Shown here: positions 21,603-33,725 of the stretch, piece by piece
Layout of the letters: every line of letters starts with the position of its first letter
Numbering within the stretch: the first letter of the stretch is position 1
NCBI RefSeq assembly: GCF_001952935.1
Contig: NZ_CP018319.1
Location: forward strand, 3,316,501-3,380,500
Source of the DNA: Pseudomonas frederiksbergensis
Lineage (GTDB): Bacteria > Pseudomonadota > Gammaproteobacteria > Pseudomonadales > Pseudomonadaceae
Length of the DNA: 64,000 nt
Direction of reading: 5' to 3'
Notes under the pieces: generated by a model
The model's database searches: none
Seen by the model: the letters and a program-made list of their open reading frames with translations, nothing else
Told to the model about the DNA's origin: nothing
Position numbers and translations under genes: made by a program

Positions 21603-22571
21603 TCAGTGCGTGCGGGCGACCGCAAACTCACTCAGCTCGACCAGAGCATCGCGGTACTCGCTGGCAGGCAGTGCATCGAGGCATTTGATCGCGCGGGCCA
21701 CGTAGTCACGAGCCAGTTGCGCGGTGTAATCCAGCGAACCAGACGCTTCCACGGCTTCGCGGATGCTTTCCAGGTCTTCGATACCGCCTTTCTGAATCGC
21801 CTTGCGCACCAGTGCAGCCTGCTCCGGCGTGCCTTCGCGCATGGTGTAGATCAGCGGCAGGGTCGGTTTGCCTTCAGCCAGATCGTCACCGACGTTCTTG
21901 CCCAGGGTTTCGGCGTCGCCTTTGTAATCCAGCAGGTCGTCGACCAACTGGAACGCCACGCCCAGGTGATCGCCAAAGGTACGCAGGGCTTCTGATTGTT
22001 CCGATGTCGCTTCGCAAAGCGCGGCAGCACTGTGTGTCGAGGCCTCGAAGAGCATCGCGGTCTTGCCGCGGATGACTTCCATGTAGGTTTCTTCGGTGGT
22101 GCTGGCGTCACGAACCTTCGACAGCTGCAACACTTCGCCTTCGGCGATGATGCGCGTGGCTTGCGAAAGGATTTTCATCACCGGCATGGAGCCCAGTTCG
22201 ACCATCATTTCGAAGGACCGCGAATACAGGAAGTCGCCCACCAGCACGCTCGGGGCGTTGCCCCACATGGCGTTGGCGGTCGAGCGGCCACGGCGCATGC
22301 CGGACATGTCGACTACGTCGTCATGCAGCAGGGTGGCGGTGTGCAGGAACTCGATGGTCGCGGCCAGCAGGCGCAGGTCATCGCCTTCGCGCCCCAGTGC
22401 CTTGCCACACAGCAACACTAATAGAGGACGCAGGCGTTTACCGCCAGCCGAGGTAATGTAATCGCCGATTTTCGATACCAGCGGCACTCGGGAAGTCAGC
22501 TGCTTCTTGATGATGCCGTCGACGGCGCTAAAATCGTCCGCCACCGCGCGGTAGAAAGCTTGGGGTTGCAT
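21603..22571 (-). CDS. ispB: Octaprenyl/polyprenyl diphosphate synthase
   Basis: The 322-residue trans-prenyltransferase carries both aspartate-rich motifs, LLHDDVVDMSGMRRG (about 83-97) and QLVDDLLDYKGD (about 210-221), and GGKRLRPLL near residue 43. It extends farnesyl diphosphate with isopentenyl diphosphate to make the side chain of ubiquinone, probably C45 in this genus. The ATG at 22571 is divergent from the rplU promoter across 240 bp, the arrangement conserved in many Gammaproteobacteria. Confidence 0.95.
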   Translation of the reverse strand: MQPQAFYRAVADDFSAVDGIIKKQLTSRVPLVSKIGDYITSAGGKRLRPLLVLLCGKALGREGDDLRLLAATIEFLHTATLLHDDVVDMSGMRRGRSTANAMWGNAPSVLVGDFLYSRSFEMMVELGSMPVMKILSQATRIIAEGEVLQLSKVRDASTTEETYMEVIRGKTAMLFEASTHSAAALCEATSEQSEALRTFGDHLGVAFQLVDDLLDYKGDAETLGKNVGDDLAEGKPTLPLIYTMREGTPEQAALVRKAIQKGGIEDLESIREAVEASGSLDYTAQLARDYVARAIKCLDALPASEYRDALVELSEFAVARTH

Positions 22572-22650
22572 CAGCGACAGTTGCTCCAGAAGGGTTGCGC
22601 GGCATGCTAGGACCCACGTCGGCGGGTGTCAAGGCACGATGGACGGCCTC

Positions 22651-22679
22651 TTGCATCGACTCGGCAGCTTGCGTACAAT
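22651..22679 (+). promoter_or_regulatory. Sigma-70 promoter of rplU-rpmA
   Basis: TTGCAT (22651-22656), 17-bp spacer, TACAAT (22674-22679), followed by a G/C-rich discriminator (CGCGCACC) typical of ribosomal-protein promoters under stringent control. It lies about 130 bases upstream of rplU. Confidence 0.8.
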
Positions 22680-22811
22680 CGCGCACCCTGAACTTCCTGG
22701 GCAGCACCTGCCTTACGCAATTGCAAACAGGCCTTCCAGCCCAATGCAGCCATGCCAGCCAATACCTCTTCTTATAAAGAGCTGGGTGAGCAGGATTATC
22801 GGAGAAATACC

Positions 22812-23126
22812 ATGTCGTACGCAGTAATTGTTACTGGTGGCAAGCAATACAAGGTCGCCCCAGGTGAATACCTGAAGATCGAAAAACTGGAAATCGCTAC
22901 CGGCGAATCCGTAACTTTTGATCGCGTTCTGTTGGTCGCCAATGGCGATGACGTGAACATCGGCGCTCCAGTTGTTGCTGGCGCTACCGTTGTGGCTGAA
23001 GTGATCTCCCAAGGTCGTCACGATAAAGTCCGCATCATCAAGTTCCGTCGTCGTAAGCACCACATGAAGCGTATGGGCCACCGCCAGTGGTACACCGAGA
23101 TCAAAATCACCGGTATTCAGGCTTAA
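22812..23126 (+). CDS. rplU: 50S ribosomal protein L21
   Basis: The 104-residue protein is full length for L21, from [15 protein letters not shown] to the basic RNA-binding tail [15 protein letters not shown]. The start at 22812 has GGAG about eight bases upstream; a longer frame beginning near 22752 is leader sequence. L21 binds 23S rRNA domain VI. It is cotranscribed with rpmA, 34 bp downstream. Confidence 0.98.
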   Translation: MSYAVIVTGGKQYKVAPGEYLKIEKLEIATGESVTFDRVLLVANGDDVNIGAPVVAGATVVAEVISQGRHDKVRIIKFRRRKHHMKRMGHRQWYTEIKITGIQA

Positions 23127-23160
23127 TTTCAGCCTAATTCCTCACTAGGAGAATTGACTC

Positions 23161-23436
23161 ATGGCACACAAAAAAGCTGGTGGTAGTACCCGTAACGGTC
23201 GCGACTCAGAAGCCAAACGCCTTGGCGTGAAGATGTATGGCGGCCAGGTTATCATTCCGGGCAACATCATCGTGCGTCAGCGCGGCACCCAATTCCACGC
23301 CGGTTACGGTGTTGGCATGGGTAAAGATCACACTCTGTTCGCTAAAATCGACGGCGTGATCAAGTTCGAAGTAAAGGGCGCCTTCGGTCGTCGTTACGTA
23401 AGCATTGTCCCGAAGACTGAAGTCGTCGCGGCATAA
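23161..23436 (+). CDS. rpmA: 50S ribosomal protein L27
   Basis: The 91-residue protein begins [17 protein letters not shown], the conserved L27 N-terminus that reaches the peptidyl transferase centre, and continues with [10 protein letters not shown] and [17 protein letters not shown] ribosome site precedes the ATG. It follows rplU in one operon and ends at a terminator (23452-23481). No cleavable N-terminal extension of the Firmicutes type is present. Confidence 0.98.
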   Translation: MAHKKAGGSTRNGRDSEAKRLGVKMYGGQVIIPGNIIVRQRGTQFHAGYGVGMGKDHTLFAKIDGVIKFEVKGAFGRRYVSIVPKTEVVAA

Positions 23437-23451
23437 TTGCGTAGTTGCTGG

Positions 23452-23481
23452 AAAAGCCCTGTCTCGCGACGGGGCTTTTTC
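23452..23481 (+). terminator. Terminator of rplU-rpmA
   Basis: AAAAGCCC(T)GTC / GACGGGGCTTTTT hairpin with loop around TCGC and a terminal T run. Confidence 0.85.
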
Positions 23482-23591
23482 GTTTGTGGGGTGAGTCTCT
23501 TGCAAAGCTGTTTGTGATGGGCTCCAGCGCTGGATTTGCGGTCGTTGATTGAGGTCGCTGCGCTCATTTTTGCAAGAGTCTTATGTCTTAG

Positions 23592-24854
<1,263 letters not shown>

Positions 24855-24870
24855 TTCGTTGCGATAAACT

Positions 24871-24900
24871 TAAACGCCGCTCACTGGAGCGGCGTTTTAG
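24871..24900 (+). terminator. Terminator of obgE
   Basis: Perfect stem AACGCCGCTC / GAGCGGCGTT with loop ACTG, followed by a short T run. Confidence 0.85.
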
Positions 24901-24991
24901 TATCTGGAAATCGATAGTTGGTCACGAATAACCACGAATAACGTTACGGGCAGTGCCAGGTCGCGCTGTCCTCAAGCTAAGGTTGAAGATG

Positions 24992-26110
24992 ATGCGGAGC
25001 AAGGTGACAGGTGCGCGGCGTTGGGTCGTGAAGATCGGCAGCGCTTTGCTGACAGCGGATGGCAAGGGGCTGGATCGCGCGGCAATGAGTGTTTGGGTCG
25101 AGCAGATGGTGGCTTTGCATGAGGCTGGCGTCGAGCTGGTGCTGGTGTCCTCCGGGGCGGTGGCGGCCGGCATGAGCCGCTTGGGCTGGACCGTGCGACC
25201 CAGTGCGATGCACGAGCTGCAGGCCGCCGCCGCCATCGGTCAGATGGGGTTGGTGCAGGCCTGGGAATCGAGCTTTGCCGTGCATGGCCGGCATACCGCG
25301 CAGATTCTCCTCACTCACGACGACTTGTCCGACCGCAAGCGCTACCTGAATGCCCGCAGCACCTTGCGTGCGCTGGTCGAGCTGAAAGTTATTCCGGTGA
25401 TCAATGAGAACGACACCGTGGTCACTGATGAAATACGTTTCGGCGACAACGACACCCTGGCGGCGTTGGTAGCCAACCTGGTCGAGGCTGACTTGCTGGT
25501 GATCCTTACTGATCGCGACGGGATGTTCGACGCTGATCCGCGCAATAACCCTGACGCCAATCTGATTTACGAAGCGCGCGCCGATGATCCGGCGCTGGAT
25601 GCGGTGGCGGGCGGTACGGGTGGTGCGCTGGGTCGTGGTGGCATGCAGACCAAATTGCGTGCTGCGCGGCTGGCGGCTCGCTCCGGTGCGCACACCATCA
25701 TCGTTGGTGGGCGTATTGAGCGCGTGCTGGATCGTCTCAAGGCTGGCGAGCGCATCGGCACCTTGCTGTCGCCCGAGCGCGGCATGCTGGCAGCGCGCAA
25801 GCAATGGCTGGCCGGGCATCTGCAAACCCGCGGCACGCTCGTGCTGGATGCTGGTGCGGTGACGGCGCTGTCCCAGGGCAACAAAAGTTTGCTGCCTGTG
25901 GGGGTCAAATTGGTCCAGGGCAGCTTCCGTCGTGGCGAGATGGTGGTTTGCGTGGCGCCGGATGGTCGTGAAATCGCTCGAGGCCTGGCCAACTACAGCG
26001 CGCTGGAAGCACAAAAAATCATCGGTCAGTCGTCTGAGGCGATTGTCGGTCTGTTGGGTTACATGGCGGAGCCGGAACTGGTTCACCGCGATAACCTGAT
26101 CCTCGTCTGA
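24992..26110 (+). CDS. proB: Glutamate 5-kinase
   Basis: The 372-residue protein has an amino-acid-kinase domain ([10 protein letters not shown] near the N-terminus, [30 protein letters not shown]) and a C-terminal PUA domain (about 275-365). It phosphorylates glutamate in the first step of proline synthesis and is normally inhibited by proline. Two adjacent ATGs at 24989 and 24992 follow AAGG; the second gives the usual [14 protein letters not shown] start. It is 12 bp upstream of the CreA-family gene and probably cotranscribed with it. Confidence 0.95.
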   Translation: MRSKVTGARRWVVKIGSALLTADGKGLDRAAMSVWVEQMVALHEAGVELVLVSSGAVAAGMSRLGWTVRPSAMHELQAAAAIGQMGLVQAWESSFAVHGRHTAQILLTHDDLSDRKRYLNARSTLRALVELKVIPVINENDTVVTDEIRFGDNDTLAALVANLVEADLLVILTDRDGMFDADPRNNPDANLIYEARADDPALDAVAGGTGGALGRGGMQTKLRAARLAARSGAHTIIVGGRIERVLDRLKAGERIGTLLSPERGMLAARKQWLAGHLQTRGTLVLDAGAVTALSQGNKSLLPVGVKLVQGSFRRGEMVVCVAPDGREIARGLANYSALEAQKIIGQSSEAIVGLLGYMAEPELVHRDNLILV

Positions 26111-26122
26111 AGGAGTACCTGA

Positions 26123-26587
26123 ATGCGCGTGGCAAAAGGATTGTTGGGTCTGCTGTTGGCGATGCCGTTGCTGGCCTCGGCCGAGGAGATTGGTCAGGTG
26201 TCGACGGTGTTCAAGTTTGTCGGTCCGAACGACCGCATCGTCGTCGAAGCGTTTGATGATCCAAAGGTCGAGGGTGTGACTTGCTACCTGTCGCGGGCCA
26301 AGACGGGTGGCGTGAAGGGTGGTTTGGGGCTGGCTGAAGATCGCGCGGAAGCGTCTATCGCTTGTCGTCAGGTCGGACCGATCAGCTTCAAAGGAGAGTT
26401 GAAGGATGGTGACGAGGTGTTCAAGGAGCGCACGTCGCTGGTGTTCAAGACCATGCAGGTGGTGCGTTTCCTCGACAAGAAGCGCAATACGCTGGTGTAC
26501 CTGGTCTATAGCGATCGCGTGATCGAGGGCAGTCCGCAGAATGCGGTCACCGCCATCCCAATCCTGCCGTGGGCGAGCGCTCAATAA
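26123..26587 (+). CDS. creA: CreA family periplasmic protein
   Basis: The 154-residue protein has a signal peptide ending near LLASA and the CreA family core [21 protein letters not shown], with the cysteine of GVTCYLSRA and a second in SIACRQVG. CreA is a small exported protein of unknown role. The pairing with proB is seen in other pseudomonads; no creBCD two-component genes are nearby. Confidence 0.88.
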   Translation: MRVAKGLLGLLLAMPLLASAEEIGQVSTVFKFVGPNDRIVVEAFDDPKVEGVTCYLSRAKTGGVKGGLGLAEDRAEASIACRQVGPISFKGELKDGDEVFKERTSLVFKTMQVVRFLDKKRNTLVYLVYSDRVIEGSPQNAVTAIPILPWASAQ

Positions 26588-26605
26588 GCTAGCGAAGATC
26601 CAAAT

Positions 26606-26695
26606 TGTGGGAGTGAGCCTGCTCGCGAAGAGGGGGTGTCAGTCGGCATTAATGTCGTCTGACACGCCGCTTTCGCGAGCAGGCTCACTCCCACA
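26606..26695. repeat. REP doublet (REPIN), GTGAGCCTGCTCGC variant
   Basis: TGTGGGAGTGAGCCTGCTCGCG and its complement in inverted orientation, with about 45 bp between. Both arms carry the same GAGTGAG change relative to 20496-20585, so the two arms have changed together. Confidence 0.9.
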
Positions 26696-26730
26696 TTTTT
26701 TTGCGGTGCTTTTGCCAAATCGCAGGCAAT

Positions 26731-26760
26731 AAAAAACCGACCCTGAGGTCGGTTTTTTAA
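26731..26760. terminator. Bidirectional terminator between creA and rpsT
   Basis: AAAAAACCGACC / GGTCGGTTTTTT hairpin with loop CTGA. It ends both the convergent rpsT transcript and the proB-creA transcript. Confidence 0.9.
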
Positions 26761-26772
26761 CAAGCTTATCGC

Positions 26773-27051
26773 TTATGCGGCAACAGCAAGGTTCAGAGCC
26801 TTGACGTGACCGTTCAGGCGGCTCTTATGACGAGCAGCCTTGTTCTTGTGGATGATGCCTTTATCGGCCATACGGTCGATAACTGGCACGGCCAGAACGT
26901 AAGCAGCTTGAGCTTTTTCAGCGTCTTTTGCGTCGATGGCTTTAACTACATTCTTGATGTAGGTACGAACCATGGAACGCAGGCTGGCGTTGTGGCTGCG
27001 ACGCTTCTCAGCCTGTTTTGCACGTTTTTTGGCGGAAGGTGTGTTGGCCAC
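26773..27051 (-). CDS. rpsT: 30S ribosomal protein S20
   Basis: The 92-residue basic helical protein begins [18 protein letters not shown], the usual S20 start, and continues with [13 protein letters not shown] and [13 protein letters not shown]. The initiation codon is GTG at 27051 with GAGGAG eight bases upstream. E. coli rpsT also uses a non-ATG codon (UUG) as part of autoregulation, so the GTG may be functional. It has its own sigma-70 promoter (27105-27133) and a terminator. Confidence 0.97.
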   Translation of the reverse strand: MANTPSAKKRAKQAEKRRSHNASLRSMVRTYIKNVVKAIDAKDAEKAQAAYVLAVPVIDRMADKGIIHKNKAARHKSRLNGHVKALNLAVAA

Positions 27052-27104
27052 CGTCGAGCTCCTCGAAAGACTTTTTAGGAAATAGCAAACAAAATAGGCC
27101 GCGA

Positions 27105-27133
27105 ATCATGCCGATGAGTTGATGTCTTGTCAA
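27105..27133 (-). promoter_or_regulatory. Sigma-70 promoter of rpsT
   Basis: On the minus strand TTGACA (27133-27128), 17-bp spacer, CATGAT (27110-27105) and a CGCGGCC discriminator, giving a leader of about 45 bases. Confidence 0.65.
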
Positions 27134-27303
27134 GGGCGGTTGAGACGTTCCGCTAAGTGGTAGGTATAAAGAGGCGGGATATTTATTTCCGGCGCTTGAC
27201 CTGTAAACTCGCGAGCTTTGGCTCTGTGCTGCTGCGGCGCGGAGTATCGCATAAGTAGGCGCTTTGTTCGCCTGCTGTTTATCGACAGGCACAAACTCTT
27301 TCA

Positions 27304-28842
27304 ATGAATCTGCTCAAATCGTTAGCCGCCGTCAGCTCTATCACGATGCTTTCCCGGATTCTGGGGTTCATTCGTGACACTCTCATTGCGCGCATATTTG
27401 GCGCCGGGATGGCGACTGACGCCTTCTTTATCGCCTTCAAATTGCCCAATCTGCTACGGCGGATCTTCGCCGAGGGGGCTTTTTCCCAAGCATTCGTGCC
27501 GATTCTTGCCGAATATAAAAGCCAGAAGGGCGAGGAGGCGACGCGAACCTTCATTGCCTACGTCTCGGGCCTACTGACACTGGTGCTGGCGGTGGTCACC
27601 GCTTTGGGCATGCTCGCTGCGCCGTGGGTCATCTGGGCGACCGCGCCGGGTTTCGCCGATACGCCGGAAAAATTCGAGCTGACGGCCAGCCTGTTGCGCG
27701 TGACTTTTCCTTATATATTGCTGATCTCCCTGTCTTCATTGGCTGGCGCGATCCTCAATACCTACAACCGTTTCTCGGTGCCGGCCTTTGTACCGACACT
27801 GCTCAACGTCAGCATGATCGTCTTTTCGCTGTTCCTGACCCCGTACTTCGATCCGCCGGTGATGGCACTGGGCTGGGCAGTACTGGTGGGTGGTCTGGCG
27901 CAATTGCTCTATCAGCTGCCGCACCTGAAAAAGCTCGGCCTGCTGGTGTTGCCGCGCCTGAACCTGCGTGACAGCGGCGTCTGGCGGGTCATGAAACAAA
28001 TGCTGCCGGCGATTCTCGGTGTGTCCGTGAGCCAGATTTCGCTGATCATCAATACTATTTTCGCCTCATTCCTGGTCGCCGGTTCCGTGTCCTGGATGTA
28101 CTACGCCGACCGTTTGATGGAATTACCGTCCGGTGTGCTGGGCGTGGCGCTGGGCACGATTCTCCTGCCGACCCTGGCCAAGACCTACGCCAGCAAGGAT
28201 CGCCAGGAATATTCGCGGATCCTCGATTGGGGGCTGCGCCTGTGCTTCATGTTGGTGTTGCCGTGCTCACTGGCACTGGGGATTCTCGCCGAACCGTTGA
28301 CGGTTTCTTTGTTCCAGTACGGCCAGTTCAGCGCGTTTGACGCCTCCATGACCCAGCGGGCGCTGATCGCTTATTCGGTCGGTTTGCTTGGGATTATCGT
28401 GATCAAAGTGCTGGCACCGGGCTTTTATGCGCAACAAAACATCCGTACGCCGGTAAAAATTGCGATTTTTACCCTGGTCGTTACCCAGTTGTTCAACCTG
28501 GTGTTGATCGGCCCGCTGGCCCATGCTGGCCTGGCCCTGGCCATCAGCATCGGCGCGTGCATTAACGCCGGGCTGCTGTTCTATCAGCTGCGCAAACAGC
28601 AGATGTATGAACCGCAACCGGGTTGGGCGAAATTTGGCTTCAAACTGTTGATAGCGGTGTTGGTGATGTCGGCTGTGTTACTGGTCGGAATGCATTTCAT
28701 GCCAGCCTGGGATCAGGGGCATATGCTGGAGAGGTTCCTGCGTCTGGGCGCATTGGTCGTTGCCGGTGTGGTGGCTTATTTCGGCATGTTGCTGTTGATG
28801 GGCTTCCGTTTGCGCGACTTCAATCGCAAAGCGCTGAGCTGA
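27304..28842 (+). CDS. murJ: Lipid II flippase MurJ
   Basis: The 512-residue protein has about 14 hydrophobic helices and the MurJ opening [25 protein letters not shown], followed by [22 protein letters not shown]. Arginines at the N-terminal helix and near FKLPNLLRR are the ones known to be needed for flipping. It moves the peptidoglycan precursor lipid II to the periplasmic side of the inner membrane. The gene is divergent from rpsT and lies 129 bp before ribF, as in many Gammaproteobacteria. Confidence 0.96.
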   Translation: MNLLKSLAAVSSITMLSRILGFIRDTLIARIFGAGMATDAFFIAFKLPNLLRRIFAEGAFSQAFVPILAEYKSQKGEEATRTFIAYVSGLLTLVLAVVTALGMLAAPWVIWATAPGFADTPEKFELTASLLRVTFPYILLISLSSLAGAILNTYNRFSVPAFVPTLLNVSMIVFSLFLTPYFDPPVMALGWAVLVGGLAQLLYQLPHLKKLGLLVLPRLNLRDSGVWRVMKQMLPAILGVSVSQISLIINTIFASFLVAGSVSWMYYADRLMELPSGVLGVALGTILLPTLAKTYASKDRQEYSRILDWGLRLCFMLVLPCSLALGILAEPLTVSLFQYGQFSAFDASMTQRALIAYSVGLLGIIVIKVLAPGFYAQQNIRTPVKIAIFTLVVTQLFNLVLIGPLAHAGLALAISIGACINAGLLFYQLRKQQMYEPQPGWAKFGFKLLIAVLVMSAVLLVGMHFMPAWDQGHMLERFLRLGALVVAGVVAYFGMLLLMGFRLRDFNRKALS

Positions 28843-28971
28843 GGTCATGACCTCGATAAACACGGGCGAATCGACGGTTTTGTCGGCTCGATCACTTTGG
28901 GTTACGGTGTTGCCTGTCGTCGGCCGCCGGGTGTGGTTATAATCGACCACTTTATGAGCAAGAAGCGCGTT

Positions 28972-29922
28972 ATGCAGCTGGTTCGAGGCCTCCACAACCT
29001 GCGCCCCCAGCATCGGGGCTGTGTCGCCACTATTGGCAACTTTGACGGTGTTCACCGCGGCCACCAGGCTATCCTGGCGAGGCTCCGTGAGCGTGCGCTC
29101 GAGTTGGGCGTGCCCAGCTGCGTGGTGATTTTTGAGCCGCAGCCGCGGGAGTTTTTCGCCCCGGACACGGCACCGGCCCGTCTGGCCCGGCTGCGGGACA
29201 AACTGCAGCTGCTGGCCGAAGAAGGTGTCGACCGGGTCCTGTGCCTGGCCTTCAACCAGCGCCTGAGCAAGCTCAGCGCCGCCGAATTCGTCGATACCAT
29301 TCTGGTGGACGGCCTCGGTGTCCAGCACCTGGAGGTCGGTGACGATTTCCGTTTCGGCTGTGACCGGGTAGGGGATTTCGATTTCCTGCAACAGGCCGGC
29401 GTCCTGCAAGGTTTTACCGTCGAAGCAGCACAGACGGTCGTACTCGACGGTATTCGCGTCAGCAGTACCCAGGTCCGCAATGCCCTGGCTGCTGCCGATT
29501 TTGCCCTGGCCGAGCGACTGCTCGGGCGTCCGTTCCGGATTGCCGGGCGTGTCCTGCATGGCCAGAAGCTGGCGCGCCAGTTGGGTACGCCGACGGCCAA
29601 CATACAACTCAAGCGTCGTCGCGTGCCGCTGACCGGGGTTTACCTGGTCAACGTCGACATCGACGGCAAGACCTGGCCAGGCGTCGCCAACATTGGCGTG
29701 CGGCCAACCGTTCAAGGTGATGGCAAGGCCCACCTCGAAGTGCATCTTTTAGATTTTGCCGGCGATCTGTATGACCGGCGTTTGACGGTGGTTTTCCACC
29801 ACAAGCTGCGTGAAGAGCAGCGTTTCGCCTCTCTGGAGGCGCTTAAGACGGCGATCAATGCGGATGTTGCCGCCGCCCGTGCCCTGTCGCACCTAGCGCC
29901 AATCGCTAATGAAGAGCCTTAA
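28972..29922 (+). CDS. ribF: Bifunctional riboflavin kinase/FAD synthetase
   Basis: The 316-residue protein has an N-terminal nucleotidyltransferase domain (IGNFDGVHRGHQAIL, with the HxGH-type motif; then DDFRFGCDRVGDF and SSTQVRNAL) and a C-terminal flavokinase domain (LGTPTANIQLK, GVYLVNVD). It converts riboflavin to FMN and FAD. I prefer the ATG at 28972, which gives the usual MQLVRGLHNL start; the ribosome site is weak and an ATG six codons upstream (28954) is possible. Its stop directly abuts the ileS start, suggesting coupled translation. Confidence 0.95.
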   Translation: MQLVRGLHNLRPQHRGCVATIGNFDGVHRGHQAILARLRERALELGVPSCVVIFEPQPREFFAPDTAPARLARLRDKLQLLAEEGVDRVLCLAFNQRLSKLSAAEFVDTILVDGLGVQHLEVGDDFRFGCDRVGDFDFLQQAGVLQGFTVEAAQTVVLDGIRVSSTQVRNALAAADFALAERLLGRPFRIAGRVLHGQKLARQLGTPTANIQLKRRRVPLTGVYLVNVDIDGKTWPGVANIGVRPTVQGDGKAHLEVHLLDFAGDLYDRRLTVVFHHKLREEQRFASLEALKTAINADVAAARALSHLAPIANEEP

Positions 29923-32754
29923 ATGACCGACTATAAAGCCACGCTAAACCTTCCGGACACCGCCTTCCCAATGAAGGCCGGCCTGCCTCAGCGCGAACCG
30001 CAGATTCTGCAGCGCTGGGACAGCATTGGCCTGTACGGTAAGTTGCGCGAGATTGGCAAGGATCGTCCGAAGTTCGTACTTCACGACGGTCCTCCGTACG
30101 CCAACGGCACGATTCACATCGGTCATGCGCTGAACAAGATTCTCAAGGACATGATCATCCGCTCGAAAACCCTCTCGGGTTTCGACGCGCCTTATGTTCC
30201 GGGCTGGGACTGCCACGGTCTGCCGATCGAGCACAAAGTCGAAGTGACCCACGGCAAGAACCTGGGCGCGGACAAGACCCGCGAACTGTGCCGTGCCTAC
30301 GCCACCGAGCAGATCGAAGGCCAGAAATCCGAATTCATCCGTCTGGGTGTATTGGGCGACTTTGCCAACCCGTACAAGACCATGGACTTCAAAAACGAGG
30401 CCGGTGAAATCCGTGCCTTGGCAGAAATCGTCAAGGGCGGTTTCGTGTTCAAGGGCCTCAAGCCTGTGAACTGGTGCTTCGACTGTGGTTCGGCTTTGGC
30501 TGAAGCAGAAGTCGAGTACGAGAACAAAAAGTCCTCGACCATCGACGTGGCGTTCCCGATTGCCGACGAAGCCAAACTGGCTGCCGCTTTCGGTCTGCCG
30601 TCGCTGGGTAAACCCGCTTCGATCGTGATCTGGACCACCACCCCGTGGACCATCCCGGCCAACCAGGCGTTGAACGTTCACCCGGAATTCAACTACGCCC
30701 TGGTCGACGTCGGCGACAAACTGCTGGTGCTGGCTGAAGAGCTGGTCGAGTCGTGCCTGGCCCGTTACAACCTGGAAGGCTCGGTCATCGCGACCACCAC
30801 CGGTAAAGAGCTGGACCTGATCAACTTCCGTCACCCGTTCTACGATCGTCTGTCGCCGGTTTACCTGGCCGACTACGTTGAACTGGGCGCTGGCACCGGT
30901 GTGGTTCACTCCTCCCCGGCCTACGGCGTGGACGACTTCGTGACCTGCAAGAAGTACGGCATGGTCAACGATGACATCATCAATCCGGTTCAAAGCAACG
31001 GCGTTTACGTACCGTCGCTGGAATTCTTCGGCGGCCAGTTCATCTGGAAGGCCAACCCGGCCATCGTCGACAAGTTGACCGAAGTCGGTGCGCTGCTGCA
31101 CACCAGCATCATCGAACACAGCTACATGCACTGCTGGCGTCACAAGACCCCGCTGATCTACCGCGCCACCGCGCAGTGGTTCATCGGCATGGACAAAGAA
31201 CCTGTGACCGGCGACACCCTGCGCAAGCGGGCGATCAAAGCCATCGAAGAGACCAAGTTCGTTCCGGCCTGGGGCCAGGCACGCCTGCACTCGATGATCG
31301 CCAACCGTCCGGACTGGTGCATCTCCCGTCAGCGCAACTGGGGCGTGCCGATTCCGTTCTTCCTGAACAAGGAAAGCGGCGAGCTGCACCCACGTACCGC
31401 CGAGCTGATGGAAGAAGTCGCCAAGCGCGTCGAAGTCGAAGGCATCGAAGCCTGGTTCAAGATGGACGCCGCCGAGTTGCTCGGTGACGAAGCGCCGCAG
31501 TACGACAAGATCAGCGACACCCTGGACGTCTGGTTCGATTCGGGCACCACGCACTGGCATGTTCTGCGCGGTTCGCACTCGATGGGCCACGAGGCCGGTC
31601 CACGTGCCGACCTGTACCTGGAAGGTTCGGACCAACACCGCGGCTGGTTCCACTCGTCGTTGCTGACCGGTTGCGCCATCGACAACCACGCGCCATACCG
31701 CGAGCTGCTGACCCACGGCTTCACCGTCGACGAGTCCGGCCGCAAGATGTCCAAGTCCCTGGGCAACGTGATCGCGCCGCAAAAGGTCAACGACACCCTG
31801 GGCGCCGACATCATGCGTCTGTGGGTCGCTTCCACCGATTACTCGGGTGAAATGGCGGTTTCCGAGCAGATCCTGCAGCGCAGTGCGGACGCCTACCGGC
31901 GGATCCGTAACACCGCGCGCTTCCTGCTCTCGAACCTGACCGGTTTCAACCCGGCCACCGACATCCTGCCGGCCGAAGAAATGCTGGCGCTGGACCGTTG
32001 GGCCGTGGACCGCACCCTGCTGCTGCAACGCGAGCTGCAAGAGCACTACGGTGAATACCGCTTCTGGAACGTCTACTCCAAGATCCACAACTTCTGCGTG
32101 CAGGAACTGGGCGGTTTCTACCTCGACATCATCAAGGACCGTCAGTACACCACTGGCGCCAACAGCAAGGCGCGCCGTTCGGCGCAAACCGCGCTGTATC
32201 ACATCTCCGAAGCGCTGGTGCGCTGGATCGCGCCGATCCTCGCGTTCACCGCTGACGAACTGTGGGAATACCTGCCGGGCGAGCGTAACGAATCGGTCAT
32301 GCTCAACACCTGGTACGAAGGCCTGACCGAGCTGCCGGAAAACGTCGAGCTGGACCGCGCCTACTGGGAGCGGATCATGGCGGTGAAGGTCGCGGTCAAC
32401 AAGGAAATGGAAATCCAGCGCGCGGCCAAGGCCGTCGGTGGCAACCTGCAAGCCGAAGTGACGCTGTTCGCCGAAGAGGCGCTGAGCGCCGACCTGGCCA
32501 AGCTGAGCAACGAACTGCGCTTCGTGCTGATCACCTCGACCGCCACCGTTGCACCGTTCGTTCAGGCGCCGGCCGATGCCGTGGTCACCGAAGTCAGCGG
32601 TTTGAAACTGCAAGTGGTCAAGTCGAGCCACGCCAAGTGCGCCCGTTGCTGGCACTGCCGTGAAGACGTCGGCGTGAACCCGGAACATCCGGAAATCTGC
32701 GGTCGTTGCGTCGACAACATCAGCGGCGCTGGCGAGGTTCGTCACTATGCCTAA
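29923..32754 (+). CDS. ileS: Isoleucyl-tRNA synthetase
   Basis: The 943-residue class I enzyme has HIGH at 65-68 and KMSKS at 608-612, a CP1 editing domain with [13 protein letters not shown], and a C-terminal zinc finger (CARCWHC ... CGRC). These features fit the bacterial IleS type that is sensitive to mupirocin; the eukaryote-like IleS2 differs in the KMSKS region. It starts at the base after the ribF stop, and its end overlaps lspA by 8 bp, giving a tightly packed operon. Confidence 0.98.
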   Translation: MTDYKATLNLPDTAFPMKAGLPQREPQILQRWDSIGLYGKLREIGKDRPKFVLHDGPPYANGTIHIGHALNKILKDMIIRSKTLSGFDAPYVPGWDCHGLPIEHKVEVTHGKNLGADKTRELCRAYATEQIEGQKSEFIRLGVLGDFANPYKTMDFKNEAGEIRALAEIVKGGFVFKGLKPVNWCFDCGSALAEAEVEYENKKSSTIDVAFPIADEAKLAAAFGLPSLGKPASIVIWTTTPWTIPANQALNVHPEFNYALVDVGDKLLVLAEELVESCLARYNLEGSVIATTTGKELDLINFRHPFYDRLSPVYLADYVELGAGTGVVHSSPAYGVDDFVTCKKYGMVNDDIINPVQSNGVYVPSLEFFGGQFIWKANPAIVDKLTEVGALLHTSIIEHSYMHCWRHKTPLIYRATAQWFIGMDKEPVTGDTLRKRAIKAIEETKFVPAWGQARLHSMIANRPDWCISRQRNWGVPIPFFLNKESGELHPRTAELMEEVAKRVEVEGIEAWFKMDAAELLGDEAPQYDKISDTLDVWFDSGTTHWHVLRGSHSMGHEAGPRADLYLEGSDQHRGWFHSSLLTGCAIDNHAPYRELLTHGFTVDESGRKMSKSLGNVIAPQKVNDTLGADIMRLWVASTDYSGEMAVSEQILQRSADAYRRIRNTARFLLSNLTGFNPATDILPAEEMLALDRWAVDRTLLLQRELQEHYGEYRFWNVYSKIHNFCVQELGGFYLDIIKDRQYTTGANSKARRSAQTALYHISEALVRWIAPILAFTADELWEYLPGERNESVMLNTWYEGLTELPENVELDRAYWERIMAVKVAVNKEMEIQRAAKAVGGNLQAEVTLFAEEALSADLAKLSNELRFVLITSTATVAPFVQAPADAVVTEVSGLKLQVVKSSHAKCARCWHCREDVGVNPEHPEICGRCVDNISGAGEVRHYA

Positions 32755-33259
32755 TGCCGTTGGCCGTTTCGGACGGCTGAGCTGGCTCTGGTTGAGTTTG
32801 CTGGTCCTGGTCATCGACCAGGCCAGCAAGTTCTACTTCGAAGGCAAGCTCGAGATGTTCCAGCAAATCGTGGTGATCCCCGATTTGTTCAGCTGGACCC
32901 TGGCCTATAACACGGGTGCGGCATTCAGCTTCCTGGCCGACAGTTCCGGCTGGCAGCGCTGGTTGTTTGCCCTGATCGCTGCAGTGGTCAGTGGCGTGCT
33001 GGTGGTATGGCTCAAGCGCCTGGGGCGTAACGAAACCTGGCTGGCCGTCGCTTTGGCGCTGGTGCTGGGTGGCGCGCTGGGTAATCTGTACGACCGCATT
33101 GCCCTGGGCCATGTGATCGATTTCATTCTGGTGCATTGGCAGAACCGCTGGTATTTCCCGGCGTTCAACTTTGCTGACAGTGCAATCACTGTCGGTGCCG
33201 TAATGCTTGCGCTGGACATGTTCAAAAGTAAGAAAACCGGAGAAGCCGTTCATGACTGA
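32747..33259 (+). CDS. lspA: Lipoprotein signal peptidase II
   Basis: The 170-residue inner-membrane aspartyl protease has four hydrophobic helices. Both catalytic aspartates are present, in [16 protein letters not shown] and [12 protein letters not shown]. It cleaves the signal peptide of diacylglyceryl-modified prolipoproteins, which would include BamD and the lipoproteins encoded in this window. It overlaps ileS by 8 bp and fkpB by 8 bp. Confidence 0.97.
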   Translation: MPNAVGRFGRLSWLWLSLLVLVIDQASKFYFEGKLEMFQQIVVIPDLFSWTLAYNTGAAFSFLADSSGWQRWLFALIAAVVSGVLVVWLKRLGRNETWLAVALALVLGGALGNLYDRIALGHVIDFILVHWQNRWYFPAFNFADSAITVGAVMLALDMFKSKKTGEAVHD

Positions 33260-33704
33260 ACAGGTATTGGCTGAGCAACGCATCCGCCAGAACACGGAAG
33301 TCACCTTGCACTTTGCACTGCGCCTGGAGAACGGCGACACGGTCGACAGCACCTTCGACAAAGCCCCGGCGACCTTCAAGGTCGGCGACGGCAACCTGTT
33401 GCCAGGTTTCGAAGCAGCGCTGTTCGGCTTCAAGGCTGGCGACAAGCGTACGCTGACGATTGCGCCGGAAAACGCTTTTGGCCAACCCAACCCGCAGAAC
33501 GTACAGATCATCCCGCGCTCGCAGTTCAAGGACATGGATCTGTCGCCTGGCTTGCTGGTGATCTTTAACGATGCAGCCAATACTGAGTTGCCTGGTGTTG
33601 TGAAAGAGTTCGATGACGAGCAAGTGACCATCGACTTCAACCACCCGCTGGCCGGCAAGGCATTGACCTTTGACGTCGAGATCATCAACGTCAAATCGCT
33701 GTAA
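33252..33704 (+). CDS. fkpB: FKBP-type peptidyl-prolyl isomerase, FkpB/SlpA type
   Basis: The 150-residue protein starts at 33252 inside the end of lspA (ATGACTGA overlap). It shows the SlyD-like layout: an FKBP half (LHFALRLENGDTVDSTFDKAP, GDGNLLPGFEAALFG) with an inserted flap domain (about 70-125) bearing PENAFGQPNP. There is no histidine-rich metal tail as in SlyD. It is a cytosolic folding helper. The position between lspA and ispH is conserved from E. coli to Pseudomonas. Confidence 0.93.
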   Translation: MTEQVLAEQRIRQNTEVTLHFALRLENGDTVDSTFDKAPATFKVGDGNLLPGFEAALFGFKAGDKRTLTIAPENAFGQPNPQNVQIIPRSQFKDMDLSPGLLVIFNDAANTELPGVVKEFDDEQVTIDFNHPLAGKALTFDVEIINVKSL

Positions 33705-33725
33705 CTGACCTGACACGGTCAAAAA

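Noticed and set aside
29944..32829. Long minus-strand open frame of 961 codons opposite ileS
   Set aside because: It mirrors ileS codon positions in G+C-rich DNA, has no recognisable motifs, and ileS is certain. The same holds for long frames opposite clpB (48820-51402), gdhA (8104-9723), ettA (6270-7946), the Lon-like protease (13760-15952) and morA (2646-4211).
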